A DNA stretch of 64,000 nucleotides, from NCBI GenBank assembly GCA_965250275.1, contig OZ252297.1, forward strand, positions 1,550,001 through 1,614,000, written 5' to 3'. This DNA is from G965250275 sp965250275. GTDB lineage: Bacteria > Pseudomonadota > Alphaproteobacteria > Rhodobacterales > Rhodobacteraceae. Every line of letters starts with the position of its first letter. Position 1 is the first letter of the stretch. Positions 24,109 to 33,457 of the stretch are shown one piece after another. Both the position numbers and the translations under genes were made by a program. The notes beneath the pieces are model-generated. The model was not told the origin of the DNA and did not search any database. It saw nothing but the letters and a program-made list of their open reading frames with translations.

Positions 24109-26295
24109 TCAATTGTCCTGCGCATCAGGGGTGTGCGTCAGTTGCGGCACGTCGTCGGCTCCCGCCGATCCTCGACCTGACAGCGACGGGTTCTCCATGA
24201 AGAACCTGTGGCAATTAAACGCAAATTCGCCTTCGGTGAGGGTTCCGCGTTGATGGCTGCCATCGGGATTCATGATCCAGCTCTGGGCAACGTCGGCGAG
24301 GTTCGCCGCCATAATCTGGCTGACGATCTGCGCCTTTACGGTGGGATTGTTGATTTCCACGAGAGTCTCGACGCGCCGGTTCAGATTTCGCCCCATCCAG
24401 TCGGCGGACGAAATGTAAACCCGCGCCTGATCGCTGGGCAGGCCGTGCCCATTGCCGAAACAGGCGATACGTGAATGCTCCAGAAACCGACCAACAATGG
24501 ATTTGACCCGGATGTTCTCGCTCAGTCCCTTGATGCCGGGCCGGATTCCGCAGATGCCCCGGATGATCAGCTCGATCTTCACGCCGGCCTGGCTGGCCGC
24601 ATAAAGCGCATCAATGACATCGGGCTCAATCAAGGAGTTCATCTTAACCCAGATTGTGCCCGGGCGGCCGGCTCTGGCATGCTCGGCCTCGGCCGCGATC
24701 TCCGCGATCAGGCGGTCCTTCATCGTGTGGGGCGAAATCGAAAGGTTTTCGAGCGCTTCGGGCATGGCGTAGCCCGACAGGTAGTTGAACAGCTTGGTCG
24801 CATCCCGTCCAAGGGCCGGATCACACGTAAAGAAGCTCAGGTCGGTGTAAATCTTAGCCGTGATCGGATGATAATTGCCAGTCCCATAGTGAGTGTAAGT
24901 GACTAGGTTGCCGCCTTCGCGCCGGACCACGGTGCTGATCTTGGCATGTGTTTTCCAATCCACGAACCCATAGACGACATGGGCGCCTGCGCGCTCGAGG
25001 CGGCGGGATTGCCGGATGTTCGCGGCCTCGTCGAACCGGGCTTTGAGTTCAACGAGTGCGGTGACCGACTTGCCGTCCTCGGCGGCTTCACACAAAGCTT
25101 CGACAATCGGGGAGTTTTTGGACGTACGATAGAATGTCTGCTTGATGGCCAGTACATCCGGGTCTCTGGCGGCCTGCTGCAAAAAGCGGATCACCATATC
25201 AAACGTCTCGTAGGGATGGTGAAGCAGCATGTCCTTTTGCCGGATTGCTGCAAACATATCTCCGTCGTGGTCACTGACGCGCTCGGGCACACGCGGTGTA
25301 AAACTGCGCCAGAGCAAATCCGGACGTGCATTCAGAACAAGCTCGCTCAGATCGGTCATGCCCAGCATGCCATCCGTCTGAACAACCTCGTTGGGCGCAA
25401 CCCCAAGCTCGTCCATCACAACCGATTTCAGGGATTCCGGCGCGCCTGAGGAGTGGGTCAGACGCACAACTTCGCCGCGGCGCCGTCTTTTGAGCGCGAC
25501 TTCGAACTCGCGCACGAGGTCTTCGGCTTCCTCTTCGACTTCCAGATCGCTGTCCCGCAGGACGCGAAAACCGAAATGCCCATGCAACATGTAACCCGGG
25601 AAAAGTCGGTCGATATGAACCAACAGCAATTCTTCGAGCGGCAGAAAACGGTGCCGCCCGAGGACCGTTGGCAGCCGCACGAAACGGTCGATCTGCGCCG
25701 GTATTGGCAACAGTGCCTGCAGCTGGCGCCCGTCGCGCTTGCGCCGCAGTTCCAGTGCCAAGGCAAACCCGCCGTTCGGAATGAAAGGAAAAGGGTGCGC
25801 CGGGTCAATCGCAAGCGGCGACAACACAGGAAAGACATCGTGCAGGAAGGTTTGAGCCAACTGCGCCAGATCACCAGATTCCAATCCGTGCCGGTCGAGG
25901 ATTGCAATCCCTTCAGCTTCCATCAGCTGTTTCAACTCGGTCAGAACCCGATCCTGCGCGCGCATGAGCCTGCCGACATCTTCGTAGATGAGGACAAGTT
26001 GTTCCGCCGGGGAAAGACCGTCTGCGGCGGGGGTGACATTGCCAGCATGGGCAAGTTCACGCAGTCCTGCGACCCGAACCGTGAAGAACTCGTCGAGATT
26101 GTTGGCCGAAATCGACAGGAACCGAAGGCGCTCCAAAAGCGGCACCCGGTCATTCTCTGCCTCTTCGAGCACGCGCCAGTTGAAACCCAGCCAACTGAGC
26201 TCACGATTGTGAAACCGGCCAGGCCCCGTGATATCCAGATCGGGGATATCTATCGGGGCCGGGAAGGGGGATCTCAGGAAATCAGCACTGGTCAT
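24109..26295 (-). CDS. ppk1: Polyphosphate kinase 1
   Basis: 728 residues, reversible polymerisation of ATP gamma-phosphate into polyphosphate. Family marks: the N-terminal FHNRELSWLGFNWRVLEEA and ANNLDEFFTVRVAGL, the catalytic-His region TYTHYGTGNYHP, and PLD-like C-terminal domains (LIIRGICGIRPGIKGLSENI; SSADWMGRNLNRRVE). Complete. It lies between hda and ppx on the minus strand, 41 bases after hda. Confidence 0.96.
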   Translation of the reverse strand: MTSADFLRSPFPAPIDIPDLDITGPGRFHNRELSWLGFNWRVLEEAENDRVPLLERLRFLSISANNLDEFFTVRVAGLRELAHAGNVTPAADGLSPAEQLVLIYEDVGRLMRAQDRVLTELKQLMEAEGIAILDRHGLESGDLAQLAQTFLHDVFPVLSPLAIDPAHPFPFIPNGGFALALELRRKRDGRQLQALLPIPAQIDRFVRLPTVLGRHRFLPLEELLLVHIDRLFPGYMLHGHFGFRVLRDSDLEVEEEAEDLVREFEVALKRRRRGEVVRLTHSSGAPESLKSVVMDELGVAPNEVVQTDGMLGMTDLSELVLNARPDLLWRSFTPRVPERVSDHDGDMFAAIRQKDMLLHHPYETFDMVIRFLQQAARDPDVLAIKQTFYRTSKNSPIVEALCEAAEDGKSVTALVELKARFDEAANIRQSRRLERAGAHVVYGFVDWKTHAKISTVVRREGGNLVTYTHYGTGNYHPITAKIYTDLSFFTCDPALGRDATKLFNYLSGYAMPEALENLSISPHTMKDRLIAEIAAEAEHARAGRPGTIWVKMNSLIEPDVIDALYAASQAGVKIELIIRGICGIRPGIKGLSENIRVKSIVGRFLEHSRIACFGNGHGLPSDQARVYISSADWMGRNLNRRVETLVEINNPTVKAQIVSQIMAANLADVAQSWIMNPDGSHQRGTLTEGEFAFNCHRFFMENPSLSGRGSAGADDVPQLTHTPDAQDN

Positions 26296-26336
26296 GAGAG
26301 CGGTATCATGTCGGTTTGTGACAATGAGGTAAAGGT

Positions 26337-27020
26337 TTACCCGCTCGCCTCAGGTGCTTCTGACAGCGCGCGGATTGCCAATTGCCGGGAGACTGGGCGT
26401 TTTTCGGTCAGGGCAATCTGATCCAACCTCGCGACGTTCTGCGCTGCGGCCGCAAACGAACGTTCCATGTGGCCCACCAGATAGGGAATGACATCCGGTC
26501 TGGGCCGGATTTGCCGGTCATCAAACAGCTTCGCCAGCACAGCCGCCAGCAGGGCATCGTCCGGCACGTCGAGCGCGACAGATTGTGCGGCCTGAACGCG
26601 GCTGGCGAGATCTGGCAGGGAAAGACCCCATGTCGGAACAGGGCCGCGCCCGGTCAGCAGAAGTTTGTTCTGCTGGGACCGCAGCAGATTGTGGAGATGA
26701 AAGAGCGATTCCTGGCCATCTGCGTCGCCGGACAATTGCGGTGTATCCTCGACAACCACCGGCCCGTCCGCAAGGGTTGGGATTTCGGCCTTGGAAAGGT
26801 CCTTGGCTGCTACAATCCGTGCGCCGCTACGGGCCGCCCAGACATGCGCCAGATGCGTCTTTCCGGACCCTGCCGGGCCGGTCAGCGTCAGTTTGCCATC
26901 GGGCCAGGTGTCGTCTGCGTCTATCAGCGCCAGCGCCAGACCATTGGCCGCCGAGACATAGAAATCGTCCCGGCCCAGCGCTGGTCTCGCGGGCAGCTCA
27001 AAACTCAACTGACGGTGCAT
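26337..27020 (-). CDS. hda: Hda-type DnaA regulatory ATPase
   Basis: 227-residue AAA+ protein related to DnaA domain III, which with the sliding clamp promotes hydrolysis of DnaA-bound ATP and blocks re-initiation (HdaA in Caulobacter). The N-terminal QLSFELP is the clamp-binding motif. Walker A is GPAGSGKTH; Walker B is VVVEDTPQ; a sensor segment LLLTGRGPVP follows. No DNA-binding C-terminal domain. Its start overlaps the stop of the perM gene by 1 base, implying coupling. Confidence 0.88.
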   Translation of the reverse strand: MHRQLSFELPARPALGRDDFYVSAANGLALALIDADDTWPDGKLTLTGPAGSGKTHLAHVWAARSGARIVAAKDLSKAEIPTLADGPVVVEDTPQLSGDADGQESLFHLHNLLRSQQNKLLLTGRGPVPTWGLSLPDLASRVQAAQSVALDVPDDALLAAVLAKLFDDRQIRPRPDVIPYLVGHMERSFAAAAQNVARLDQIALTEKRPVSRQLAIRALSEAPEASG

Positions 27021-28108
27021 CAGGCGGTGTCCTGTTCCTCGGATGGATCGTCGTCGCCGTCCTGTCCCTTGTAGAGCCGCCCATTCTTGTACTGCTCCAC
27101 GCCGAACCGCGCGATCACCCCAAGCGCGGCCGCCACCGGGACAGCGACCAGCATCCCGACAAACCCAAAGAGGGCGCCGAACACCGACAAGGCAAGAAGC
27201 AGCCAGACCGGATGCAAACCTACCGAATGCCCAACCAGCTTAGGTGTCAGAAAGTTGCCTTCGATGGCTTGCCCTGCCATGAAAATGGCGGCCACCAGCC
27301 CGATGGAGGCCCATTCCCCCCAAAACTGGAACAGTGCCAGACCGATGGCCAGCGCCCCACCAATCAATGCACCGAGGTAGGGAATGAAAGTGACCAGACC
27401 GGCGATAAATCCCACGGCAAGTCCGAAGTTCAGTCCCACGATCATCAACGCGATGGCATAATAGGTCCCCAGGATGAGACAGACCGTGCCCATCCCGCGC
27501 AAAAAAGAAGACAGGGTTGCGTCGATTTCGCGGGCAAGCCGGCGGATGGTCGGGGCGTGGTCCCGGGGCAAAAGATCGTCGATCTGCGCAATCATCCGAT
27601 CCCAGTCCAGCAGCAGATACACCGCGACCACGGGGGCGATGACCAGCAGCACAATGATGTTGATGAACGAAAGCGCTGATCCGACGACGGTTTCCAGAAC
27701 CTCTGCGCCGCGCGACTGGATCGTTTCGCCAATCTGCGTGAGCGTCTGTCGGACCGGAGACCCGTCCTCGAGCAAGGACGGAAATCGCGTGTTCAGGAAC
27801 GCTTGAAAATCCTTCAGCAGCTGCGGGATCGTGTCGAACAGTTCGAGCATCTGGCGAACCAGTGCCGGAATGACCAGCAGCGCAAAAAGCACAAAGGTCA
27901 GGATCGCGGCGATGGTGATTGTCGCGGTTGCTGCAATGCGGCTCAGGCCTAATCGCTCCAGCCAATCTGCGATCGGGTCGAGGAAATATGCGATGGCCCC
28001 ACCGATCACAAAGGGCAGAAGCACATCGCCGAGGATCCACATCATCAGTATGAAAATGGCGGCAGCGATGCCCCAGTACTTTGCCTGTTGTCCGACGGGG
28101 AGTGCCAT
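27020..28108 (-). CDS. AI-2E/PerM family transporter
   Basis: 362-residue membrane protein with about eight predicted helices (IAAAIFILMMWILGDVLLPFVIGG; AATITIAAILTFVLFALLVI; FINIIVLLVIAPVVAVYLLL) and the PerM-type motifs FIPYLGALIGGALAIGLA and EGNFLTPKLVGHSVGLHP. Family members are permeases or ion/proton antiporters; substrate unknown. First gene of a run perM-hda-ppk1-ppx. A charged tail (DGDDDPSEEQD) ends it. Confidence 0.9.
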   Translation of the reverse strand: MALPVGQQAKYWGIAAAIFILMMWILGDVLLPFVIGGAIAYFLDPIADWLERLGLSRIAATATITIAAILTFVLFALLVIPALVRQMLELFDTIPQLLKDFQAFLNTRFPSLLEDGSPVRQTLTQIGETIQSRGAEVLETVVGSALSFINIIVLLVIAPVVAVYLLLDWDRMIAQIDDLLPRDHAPTIRRLAREIDATLSSFLRGMGTVCLILGTYYAIALMIVGLNFGLAVGFIAGLVTFIPYLGALIGGALAIGLALFQFWGEWASIGLVAAIFMAGQAIEGNFLTPKLVGHSVGLHPVWLLLALSVFGALFGFVGMLVAVPVAAALGVIARFGVEQYKNGRLYKGQDGDDDPSEEQDTA

Positions 28109-28421
28109 TGTTGCCTCGAGCGTTGCTTGGGCCTCACTTTGCGCAATGCCGCAAATGTTGCAAGTCTGGCGAACCCCGAACGGGCTTTTAGTGGCGAAAG
28201 GTCGAGCCGGTTCGCACCGTGCAAATGGGGGCGATTGGGTGCTCCTCGTAATTTGTTGCGGGTTTCGAGTGACTTACTCGGAACGCAAAGGATGAGCTTT
28301 TCGTTCAATGGCTTGACAGGGTGCAAGCCGCCGGGTCTGCTTTGTCCGGTAGCAGGCGTGGAGCAAAGATGTGATTGTTCAGAGTGCCCGGTATGACAAG
28401 GCGCCGAAAGCCGGTGGGATC
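28109..28421. other. Divergent intergenic region
   Basis: 313 bases between the divergent transporter and lipase genes. A TTGACA at 28313-28318 could be a -35 box, but the sequence 17 bases on (TCTGCT) is a poor -10. No RNA gene or reading frame seen. Confidence 0.4.
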
Positions 28422-29294
28422 ATGAAGATCGCCGCCATGTTCGCCTTTATTCTATTGTTAGCCGGTTGCGCCGGAGGATTTTCGCAGACCCTCAGACAAT
28501 CGCTCTCCGTCGTCACGCCTGCGCAGGTCGATTTTTCCGAACTTTTGCCCTACGCGCAGCGCTCTGAAAAAGCCTATAAATCCATTCCGGAAATCGAAAA
28601 AGCCTATCCGCTGACCACAAGGGCGACGACCGTGACCTCCGTGGATGTGCGCTATTTCATCGAAACCAACCCCGCAGATCGCACCCAGACCCTGTCCATT
28701 CGAGGAACAGCCGAGGAAGAAAACGTCTGGGAGGACATCGAGACGGCGCTGGTTGACGACAGCTTGCTTGGCATCGCGCTGCATCGGGGATTTCGCAGGG
28801 ATGCTGCTGCGGTGTTCAACGATGCGACGCCATTTCTGCGCAAGGATTGGCCATTGCGCATCACGGGCCACTCGCTTGGCGGTGCAGTTGCCGTTGTTCT
28901 TGCGGCCTACTACGAAAAGGAAGGGTTCGACGTGGCGCGTGTGGTGACGTTCGGCCAGCCAAAGGTGTTCGCGGGCACACCCGAAGGAAACTGGCTGACG
29001 GTGACGACACGTGTGGTGAACGAACTTGATGTGGTGCCGATGGTGCCCCCATTTTCACCCATTCGGCCGTATCAGCATTTCTCCGAAGAAGTGATCCTGC
29101 GGGAAGGTCCCGATTTTGTGTATCTTAAGGAACATGACGCGGAGCGGCTGTCTGTGGGGGATTTCTGGCGAAACATTCTTGATCTGTCGGTCAAGGATCA
29201 CAGCGCGCTGGGCTACATCGCGAACATCGAGGGCAAGGCCAAGAACGGTGCGCGCCAAGTCCCCTATCTCTTCAAACAAGCCCCGCAAAGCTGA
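28422..29294 (+). CDS. Lipase class 3-like lipoprotein
   Basis: 290 residues, alpha/beta-hydrolase. The N-terminus MKIAAMFAFILLLAGCAG carries a lipobox (Cys16), so it is probably a lipoprotein. The nucleophile elbow is ITGHSLGGAVAVV (GHSLGG with catalytic Ser), and a C-terminal NELDVVPMVPP and LKEHDAERL supply Asp and His candidates, as in Lipase_3 proteins. Substrate likely a lipid ester; unproven. Followed by a terminator shared with the fasciclin gene. Confidence 0.83.
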   Translation: MKIAAMFAFILLLAGCAGGFSQTLRQSLSVVTPAQVDFSELLPYAQRSEKAYKSIPEIEKAYPLTTRATTVTSVDVRYFIETNPADRTQTLSIRGTAEEENVWEDIETALVDDSLLGIALHRGFRRDAAAVFNDATPFLRKDWPLRITGHSLGGAVAVVLAAYYEKEGFDVARVVTFGQPKVFAGTPEGNWLTVTTRVVNELDVVPMVPPFSPIRPYQHFSEEVILREGPDFVYLKEHDAERLSVGDFWRNILDLSVKDHSALGYIANIEGKAKNGARQVPYLFKQAPQS

Positions 29295-29316
29295 CGTATC
29301 CCAGCGTCGCAAATGC

Positions 29317-29343
29317 AAAGGGCCCCGGTTGTCGGGGCCCTTT
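29317..29343. terminator. Bidirectional terminator
   Basis: AAAGGGCCCCG (29317-29327) and CGGGGCCCTTT (29333-29343) form a perfect 11-bp stem around GTTGT, located between two convergent genes. Short runs of A and T at its ends serve both strands. Confidence 0.82.
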
Positions 29344-29358
29344 CCAGTGTTCAAAGAT

Positions 29359-29874
29359 TTAGTGGCAGTTCGGACGCGTGCCCGGCAGCAGCACTTTGTC
29401 CACAACATGGATCACACCGTTGTCTGCCTCGATGTTGGCAATCACAACATTTGCCATCTGACCGGTGCCATCATCGATGGTGACACCCGAAGCGCCCTTG
29501 GTGATGCACAGACGCTCGGAGGCCAGCACGGGCTTGAAGTAGTTGGACCCGTTCGGGATCATCTCGGCGGTCAGCTTGCGATCGTCGACATGGTACAGCA
29601 GCACATTGGTCAGCTGTTCCTTGTTTTCCGGCTTCAGCAAAGTCTCGACTGTGCCTTCGGGCAGCGCAGCAAAGGCGTCATTGACGGGGGCGTAGACCGT
29701 GAACGGTCCCGGGCCCTGAAGCGTTTCTGCAAGACCTGCGGCGCTGACGGCAGCGACCAGCGTCGAGAAACGATCGTCGCCTGCGGCGATCTCCACGATG
29801 TTGGAGGCGCTGGCGGCGCTGCCGATGGTCAGAGCGGCGGCAGCCGCGGCGGCAAAGGTGCGAATGGATGTCAT
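29359..29874 (-). CDS. Secreted fasciclin-domain protein
   Basis: 171 residues: an alanine-rich signal peptide (MTSIRTFAAAAAAALTIGSAAS) followed by one fasciclin (FAS1) domain with TLVAAVSAAGLAETLQGPGPFTVYAP motif and the FAS1 H2 motif (ADNGVIHVVDKVLLP). Such proteins act in adhesion or stress. The start at 29874 gives the signal peptide. The upstream region carries two perfect palindromes. Confidence 0.9.
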   Translation of the reverse strand: MTSIRTFAAAAAAALTIGSAASASNIVEIAAGDDRFSTLVAAVSAAGLAETLQGPGPFTVYAPVNDAFAALPEGTVETLLKPENKEQLTNVLLYHVDDRKLTAEMIPNGSNYFKPVLASERLCITKGASGVTIDDGTGQMANVVIANIEADNGVIHVVDKVLLPGTRPNCH

Positions 29875-30270
29875 AACTTGGTCTTTCCCTGAATTTGTCC
29901 ATGCGTGTTTGCATGTGCCAAGGGGTACGGAGCGTTGGCGCAAACCGGTTTGCAGCATCACGGCTCCGTGAGGGGGCGTTACCGAATATCCGCCCAAAAG
30001 GTTGCATTTGAGCCAATCTGAAACATAGGGATTGCGAAATGTTACAGAATTTGGCTCTCACCTGCGCAGGTTTCCCAAACCTTCTGTGTCCGCAACCGGT
30101 TGTTCTTTTGTCGTGCCAACTGCGTGGTCCTGTCCGAGCTGAGCGGCCTTACTAACATTTCCGTGCTGATAACTCAGGGAAGGCAGGACCGATCCAACCT
30201 TGTTCCGATTGCTTGCAGTTGTCCTTTGGCATAGACGGTTCCGGACCACAGATGCACGAAAGACACCACC
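29875..30270. other. Divergent intergenic region before fasciclin and proS
   Basis: 396 bases without a supported gene. It contains the palindromes at 29940-29971 and presumably promoters for both genes; the part near proS shows no recognisable box. Confidence 0.5.
29940..29971. promoter_or_regulatory. Two perfect palindromes before the fasciclin gene
   Basis: GCAAACCGGTTTGC (29940-29953) is a perfect 14-bp palindrome; TCACGGCTCCGTGA (29958-29971) is an inverted repeat with a CT centre. They lie 66-97 bases upstream of the fasciclin start. Likely dimeric regulator sites; the protein is unknown. Confidence 0.55.
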
Positions 30271-31614
30271 ATGCGCCTGAGCCGCTATTTCTTGCCCGTT
30301 CTGAAAGAGAACCCCGCTGAAGCACAGATTGTCAGCCATCGCCTGATGCTGCGTGCCGGAATGATCAAACAGCAGGCTGCCGGGATCTACTCGTGGCTGC
30401 CAATGGGGTTCAAAGTCCTGCGCAAGATCGAGGCCATCGTGCATGAAGAGCAGCAGCGCGCAGGCCATATCCCGATGTTGATGCCCACGATCCAGCCGGC
30501 TGATCTTTGGCGGGAAAGCGGCAGATATGATGCCTATGGCCCCGAAATGCTGCGCATACGGGATCGCCATGACCGCGATATGCTCTACGGACCGACCAAT
30601 GAAGAGATGATCACGGACATCTTCCGCGCTCATGTCAGCAGCTACCGGGATCTGCCGCTGACGCTTTACCACATCCAGTGGAAGTTTCGCGACGAAGTGC
30701 GTCCGCGTTTTGGGGTGATGCGGGGCCGCGAGTTCTACATGAAGGACGGCTACAACTTTGATGTCGACAAAGAGGCTGCTCTGCACGCCTACAACAGACA
30801 TCTGGTCAGCTACCTTCGCACGTATGAACGCATGGGTTTGCAGGCCATCCCGATGCGTGCGGATAGCGGCCCGATCGGAGGGGATGACACGCACGAGTTT
30901 CTGGTTCTGGCAGAAACCGGAGAGAGCGAAGTTTTCTACGACAGTGCGGTCACGGACATTCGCCTGGGGGATCGTGACATCGACTATGACGACGTCGCGC
31001 AGTGCCACGCCATCATGGAAGAGTTCACTGTACTCTATGCACGCACCGACGAGACCCACGACGAGGCGGAGTTCGAAAAGATCCCCGAAGCGCGCCGTCG
31101 CTCGGCGCGTGGGATCGAAGTCGGTCAGATCTTCTATTTCGGGACGAAGTATTCTGATCCCATGGGCGCCCATGTGCAAACTGCGGACGGTACGCAGGTG
31201 CCTGTGCATATGGGCAGCCATGGCATTGGGGTCAGTCGCCTGCTGGGCGCGATCATCGAAGCGTTCCACGATGACAAAGGCATAATCTGGCCCGAGGCCG
31301 TCACGCCCTTTCATTGCGGTATCGTCAATCTGAAACAGGGCGATGCCGAAGCCGATGCGGCATGCGAAGACCTCTATGCCGCGCTGAAACGGTTGGGTGC
31401 GGATCCGCTCTATGATGATCGCAACGAAAGGGCAGGGGGCAAATTCGCGACGATGGACCTGATCGGCTTGCCATGGCGGATCACTGTGGGCCCGCGTGGC
31501 CTCAAAAACGGTGTGGTGGAGCTCACATCCCGAAAGACGGGTGAGAGTGAAGAGTTGCCACCAGAAGCTGCGATTCAGAAGCTGGCGGACATTTACGGTT
31601 TGTCCGGAACATAG
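30271..31614 (+). CDS. proS: Prolyl-tRNA synthetase (short type)
   Basis: 447 residues, charging tRNA-Pro in the cytoplasm. Class II motifs appear: MLRAGMIKQQAAGIYSWLPMG, motif 2 FRDEVRPRFGVMRGREFYMKDGY, and motif 3 GSHGIGVSRLLGAIIE; the C-terminal anticodon-binding domain follows. The inserted editing domain found in E. coli ProS is absent, as in most alphaproteobacteria. First gene of a run reaching lolD. Confidence 0.96.
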   Translation: MRLSRYFLPVLKENPAEAQIVSHRLMLRAGMIKQQAAGIYSWLPMGFKVLRKIEAIVHEEQQRAGHIPMLMPTIQPADLWRESGRYDAYGPEMLRIRDRHDRDMLYGPTNEEMITDIFRAHVSSYRDLPLTLYHIQWKFRDEVRPRFGVMRGREFYMKDGYNFDVDKEAALHAYNRHLVSYLRTYERMGLQAIPMRADSGPIGGDDTHEFLVLAETGESEVFYDSAVTDIRLGDRDIDYDDVAQCHAIMEEFTVLYARTDETHDEAEFEKIPEARRRSARGIEVGQIFYFGTKYSDPMGAHVQTADGTQVPVHMGSHGIGVSRLLGAIIEAFHDDKGIIWPEAVTPFHCGIVNLKQGDAEADAACEDLYAALKRLGADPLYDDRNERAGGKFATMDLIGLPWRITVGPRGLKNGVVELTSRKTGESEELPPEAAIQKLADIYGLSGT

Positions 31615-31649
31615 GACGCTTGTCCGCACAGCAGCCCCGAAAGGTTCGC

Positions 31650-32480
31650 ATGTTCAAATCTCTCTCTCGTCTGAACCGACAGCGCCTGATGAACAAACAT
31701 GCGCGCGCGGCCAATGCACGGGCGCGTCATCGCTTTTCGGCGATGAACGAACAGAGCAAGCAAGAGGTGCGCGCGGCCATGCGACGCTTTCGGCCCCAAA
31801 AAACGGGGCTCGAACTGGTACGGGTGGGTCCGGACTATGATGGTGGTTATCTATTGCCGGATGACATGGACGATCTTGTGGCCCTTTATTCGCCAGGCGT
31901 TTCAGACACCACTGGGTTCGATTTGGAGTTCGCGAAACGCGGGGTGAACTCCTTCCTGGCCGATGGCACGATTGATGCGCCCAGCGGGATGCACCCCCGC
32001 ATGGCGTTTGAAAAAATGATGCTTGGCGGGGCTGATGCCGAAGGGGTCATGACGCTGGCCAGCTGGATCGCCCGAACGGCCCCGGCGGGCGGGGATTTGC
32101 TGCTTCAGATGGACATCGAAGGGTCCGAGTACGGAGTCGTGCAGGCCACCCCGAGCGACGTGTTGCAAAGGTTCCGGATCATCGTGCTCGAGCTCCATCG
32201 CGTGGATGAGATGCTGCTGGGTGACGAACGGGAGGTGCTTGTGGAGTTCATGGACAAGCTCGGGTCGACTCACCGCTTGTGCCACTTGCATCCGAACAAC
32301 TGCTCGGCCGCTGTTGAAATCGACGGGCAGAATGTGCCGCCGATCCTCGAACTGACATATCTCAGAAATGATCGAGTGATGGTCGAGGACGCCGGAGAGG
32401 CGGATTTCCCCCATGCCAAGGATATGCCGAACATGGCCGAGGTGGCGGGTTTGAACTTTGATCCGTTTTGGCGCGTCTAG
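31650..32480 (+). CDS. FkbM-like methyltransferase-fold protein
   Basis: 276 residues. LLQMDIEGSEYGVV matches the D-I-E-G-S/A-E motif of FkbM-type methyltransferases; RFRPQKTGLELVRVGPDYDGGYLLPDD and the IVLELHRVDEML segment also fit. The usual N-terminal SAM glycine motif is not clear (LYSPGVSDTTGFDLEFA may replace it), so activity is uncertain. I chose the ATG at 31650; AAAGG lies before it. Sits between proS and the GT25 gene. Confidence 0.65.
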   Translation: MFKSLSRLNRQRLMNKHARAANARARHRFSAMNEQSKQEVRAAMRRFRPQKTGLELVRVGPDYDGGYLLPDDMDDLVALYSPGVSDTTGFDLEFAKRGVNSFLADGTIDAPSGMHPRMAFEKMMLGGADAEGVMTLASWIARTAPAGGDLLLQMDIEGSEYGVVQATPSDVLQRFRIIVLELHRVDEMLLGDEREVLVEFMDKLGSTHRLCHLHPNNCSAAVEIDGQNVPPILELTYLRNDRVMVEDAGEADFPHAKDMPNMAEVAGLNFDPFWRV

Positions 32481-32495
32481 GGACTTGCGACGGGG

Positions 32496-33347
32496 ATGAA
32501 GGCCTATCTGATTAACTTGGATCGGGCGACGGAACGCCGGACCTACATGTCAGAGGAGCTTTCGCGGCTCTGGCCGGAATTGACGGTGGAGCGCACGCTT
32601 GCCGTTGACATCAAATCGCCAGACTGGACCCCGCCGCCTGAGTATCAGCCGGGCCGATGGCGCAGTGACCGCTGGTCTTTGGCACCAAGCGATATCGAGA
32701 TCTTTTGCAGCCATATGGATGCGTGGGCTCGAATTGCGGCGGGACCCGGACCGGGACTGGTGCTGGAAGACGATCTGCTCTTTTCAGATCAGTTTCGCCG
32801 TTCGGTGGAGGCGATTGTCTCAAACCCGCGTGCGGGCGTGGTCCGGCTGGACGGACTTGCGACGCCGCTTTTGCTGGGGCCCCCGGAGCCCGTAGGCGAT
32901 AGCGTTGCGGTAAGTGCCCTTCACAGCCTGGCGCCCAGTGCCGCTGCTTACCTGATATGGCCCGATTCCGCATCAGCGCTGCTGACGGAGGTTCGGATCG
33001 AACGCACAGTCGATGATTTTCTCTTTGATCCATATCCATCCGACCGAGGCGCCAGAGGACATGCAGAGCCTCTCTGGCAACTGGAGCCGGCGGTTTGTGT
33101 TCAGGCACAGTTCGGCAGGTTCGACAGGCCGGACAAAGAGACACCGGAGTTCTTGCGGGTGACCAAACGTGTGGATGTCAGCGCGCGGCGGAACCGTGAG
33201 TTCACGGGGCCGCGCATATACAGGCTGCGCAAGGAATGGCTGCGCTGGCGTCACCGTCGTCGCCAAGCCATACGCGAACGGCAGATCGCCGCCCACGGCG
33301 GGCGCGTTGCCCCGGCCCGCGCAGCCGAAGGTCTCGCCTGGCCTTGA
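32496..33347 (+). CDS. Glycosyltransferase family 25
   Basis: 283 residues. The beginning KAYLINLDRATERRTYM is the hallmark of GT25 (LPS biosynthesis beta-1,4-galactosyltransferase-like). Acidic motif LVLEDDLLFSD is the likely nucleotide-sugar/metal site. The basic C-terminus (RRHRRRQAIRERQ) may bind membrane. Sixteen bases after the FkbM-like gene, suggesting the two modify the same surface glycan. Confidence 0.82.
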   Translation: MKAYLINLDRATERRTYMSEELSRLWPELTVERTLAVDIKSPDWTPPPEYQPGRWRSDRWSLAPSDIEIFCSHMDAWARIAAGPGPGLVLEDDLLFSDQFRRSVEAIVSNPRAGVVRLDGLATPLLLGPPEPVGDSVAVSALHSLAPSAAAYLIWPDSASALLTEVRIERTVDDFLFDPYPSDRGARGHAEPLWQLEPAVCVQAQFGRFDRPDKETPEFLRVTKRVDVSARRNREFTGPRIYRLRKEWLRWRHRRRQAIRERQIAAHGGRVAPARAAEGLAWP

Positions 33348-33457
33348 ACAGTTGAACGGAGCAGGGCGAGTGCGACATGGCGCGCTTCGCGGAGGAAACC
33401 GACTTGACCCCAACGGGTCAAAGCCGCAAGGCTCGTCGCCAAAAGAGCAGGACATTG

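Noticed and set aside
28313..28341. Sigma-70-type promoter for the lipase lipoprotein
   Set aside because: The -35 is TTGACA but the -10 position reads TCTGCT.
30058..31629. A 523-codon frame on the minus strand opposite proS
   Set aside because: It mirrors the proS codons; the protein looks like low-complexity translation of the antisense, with no family features.
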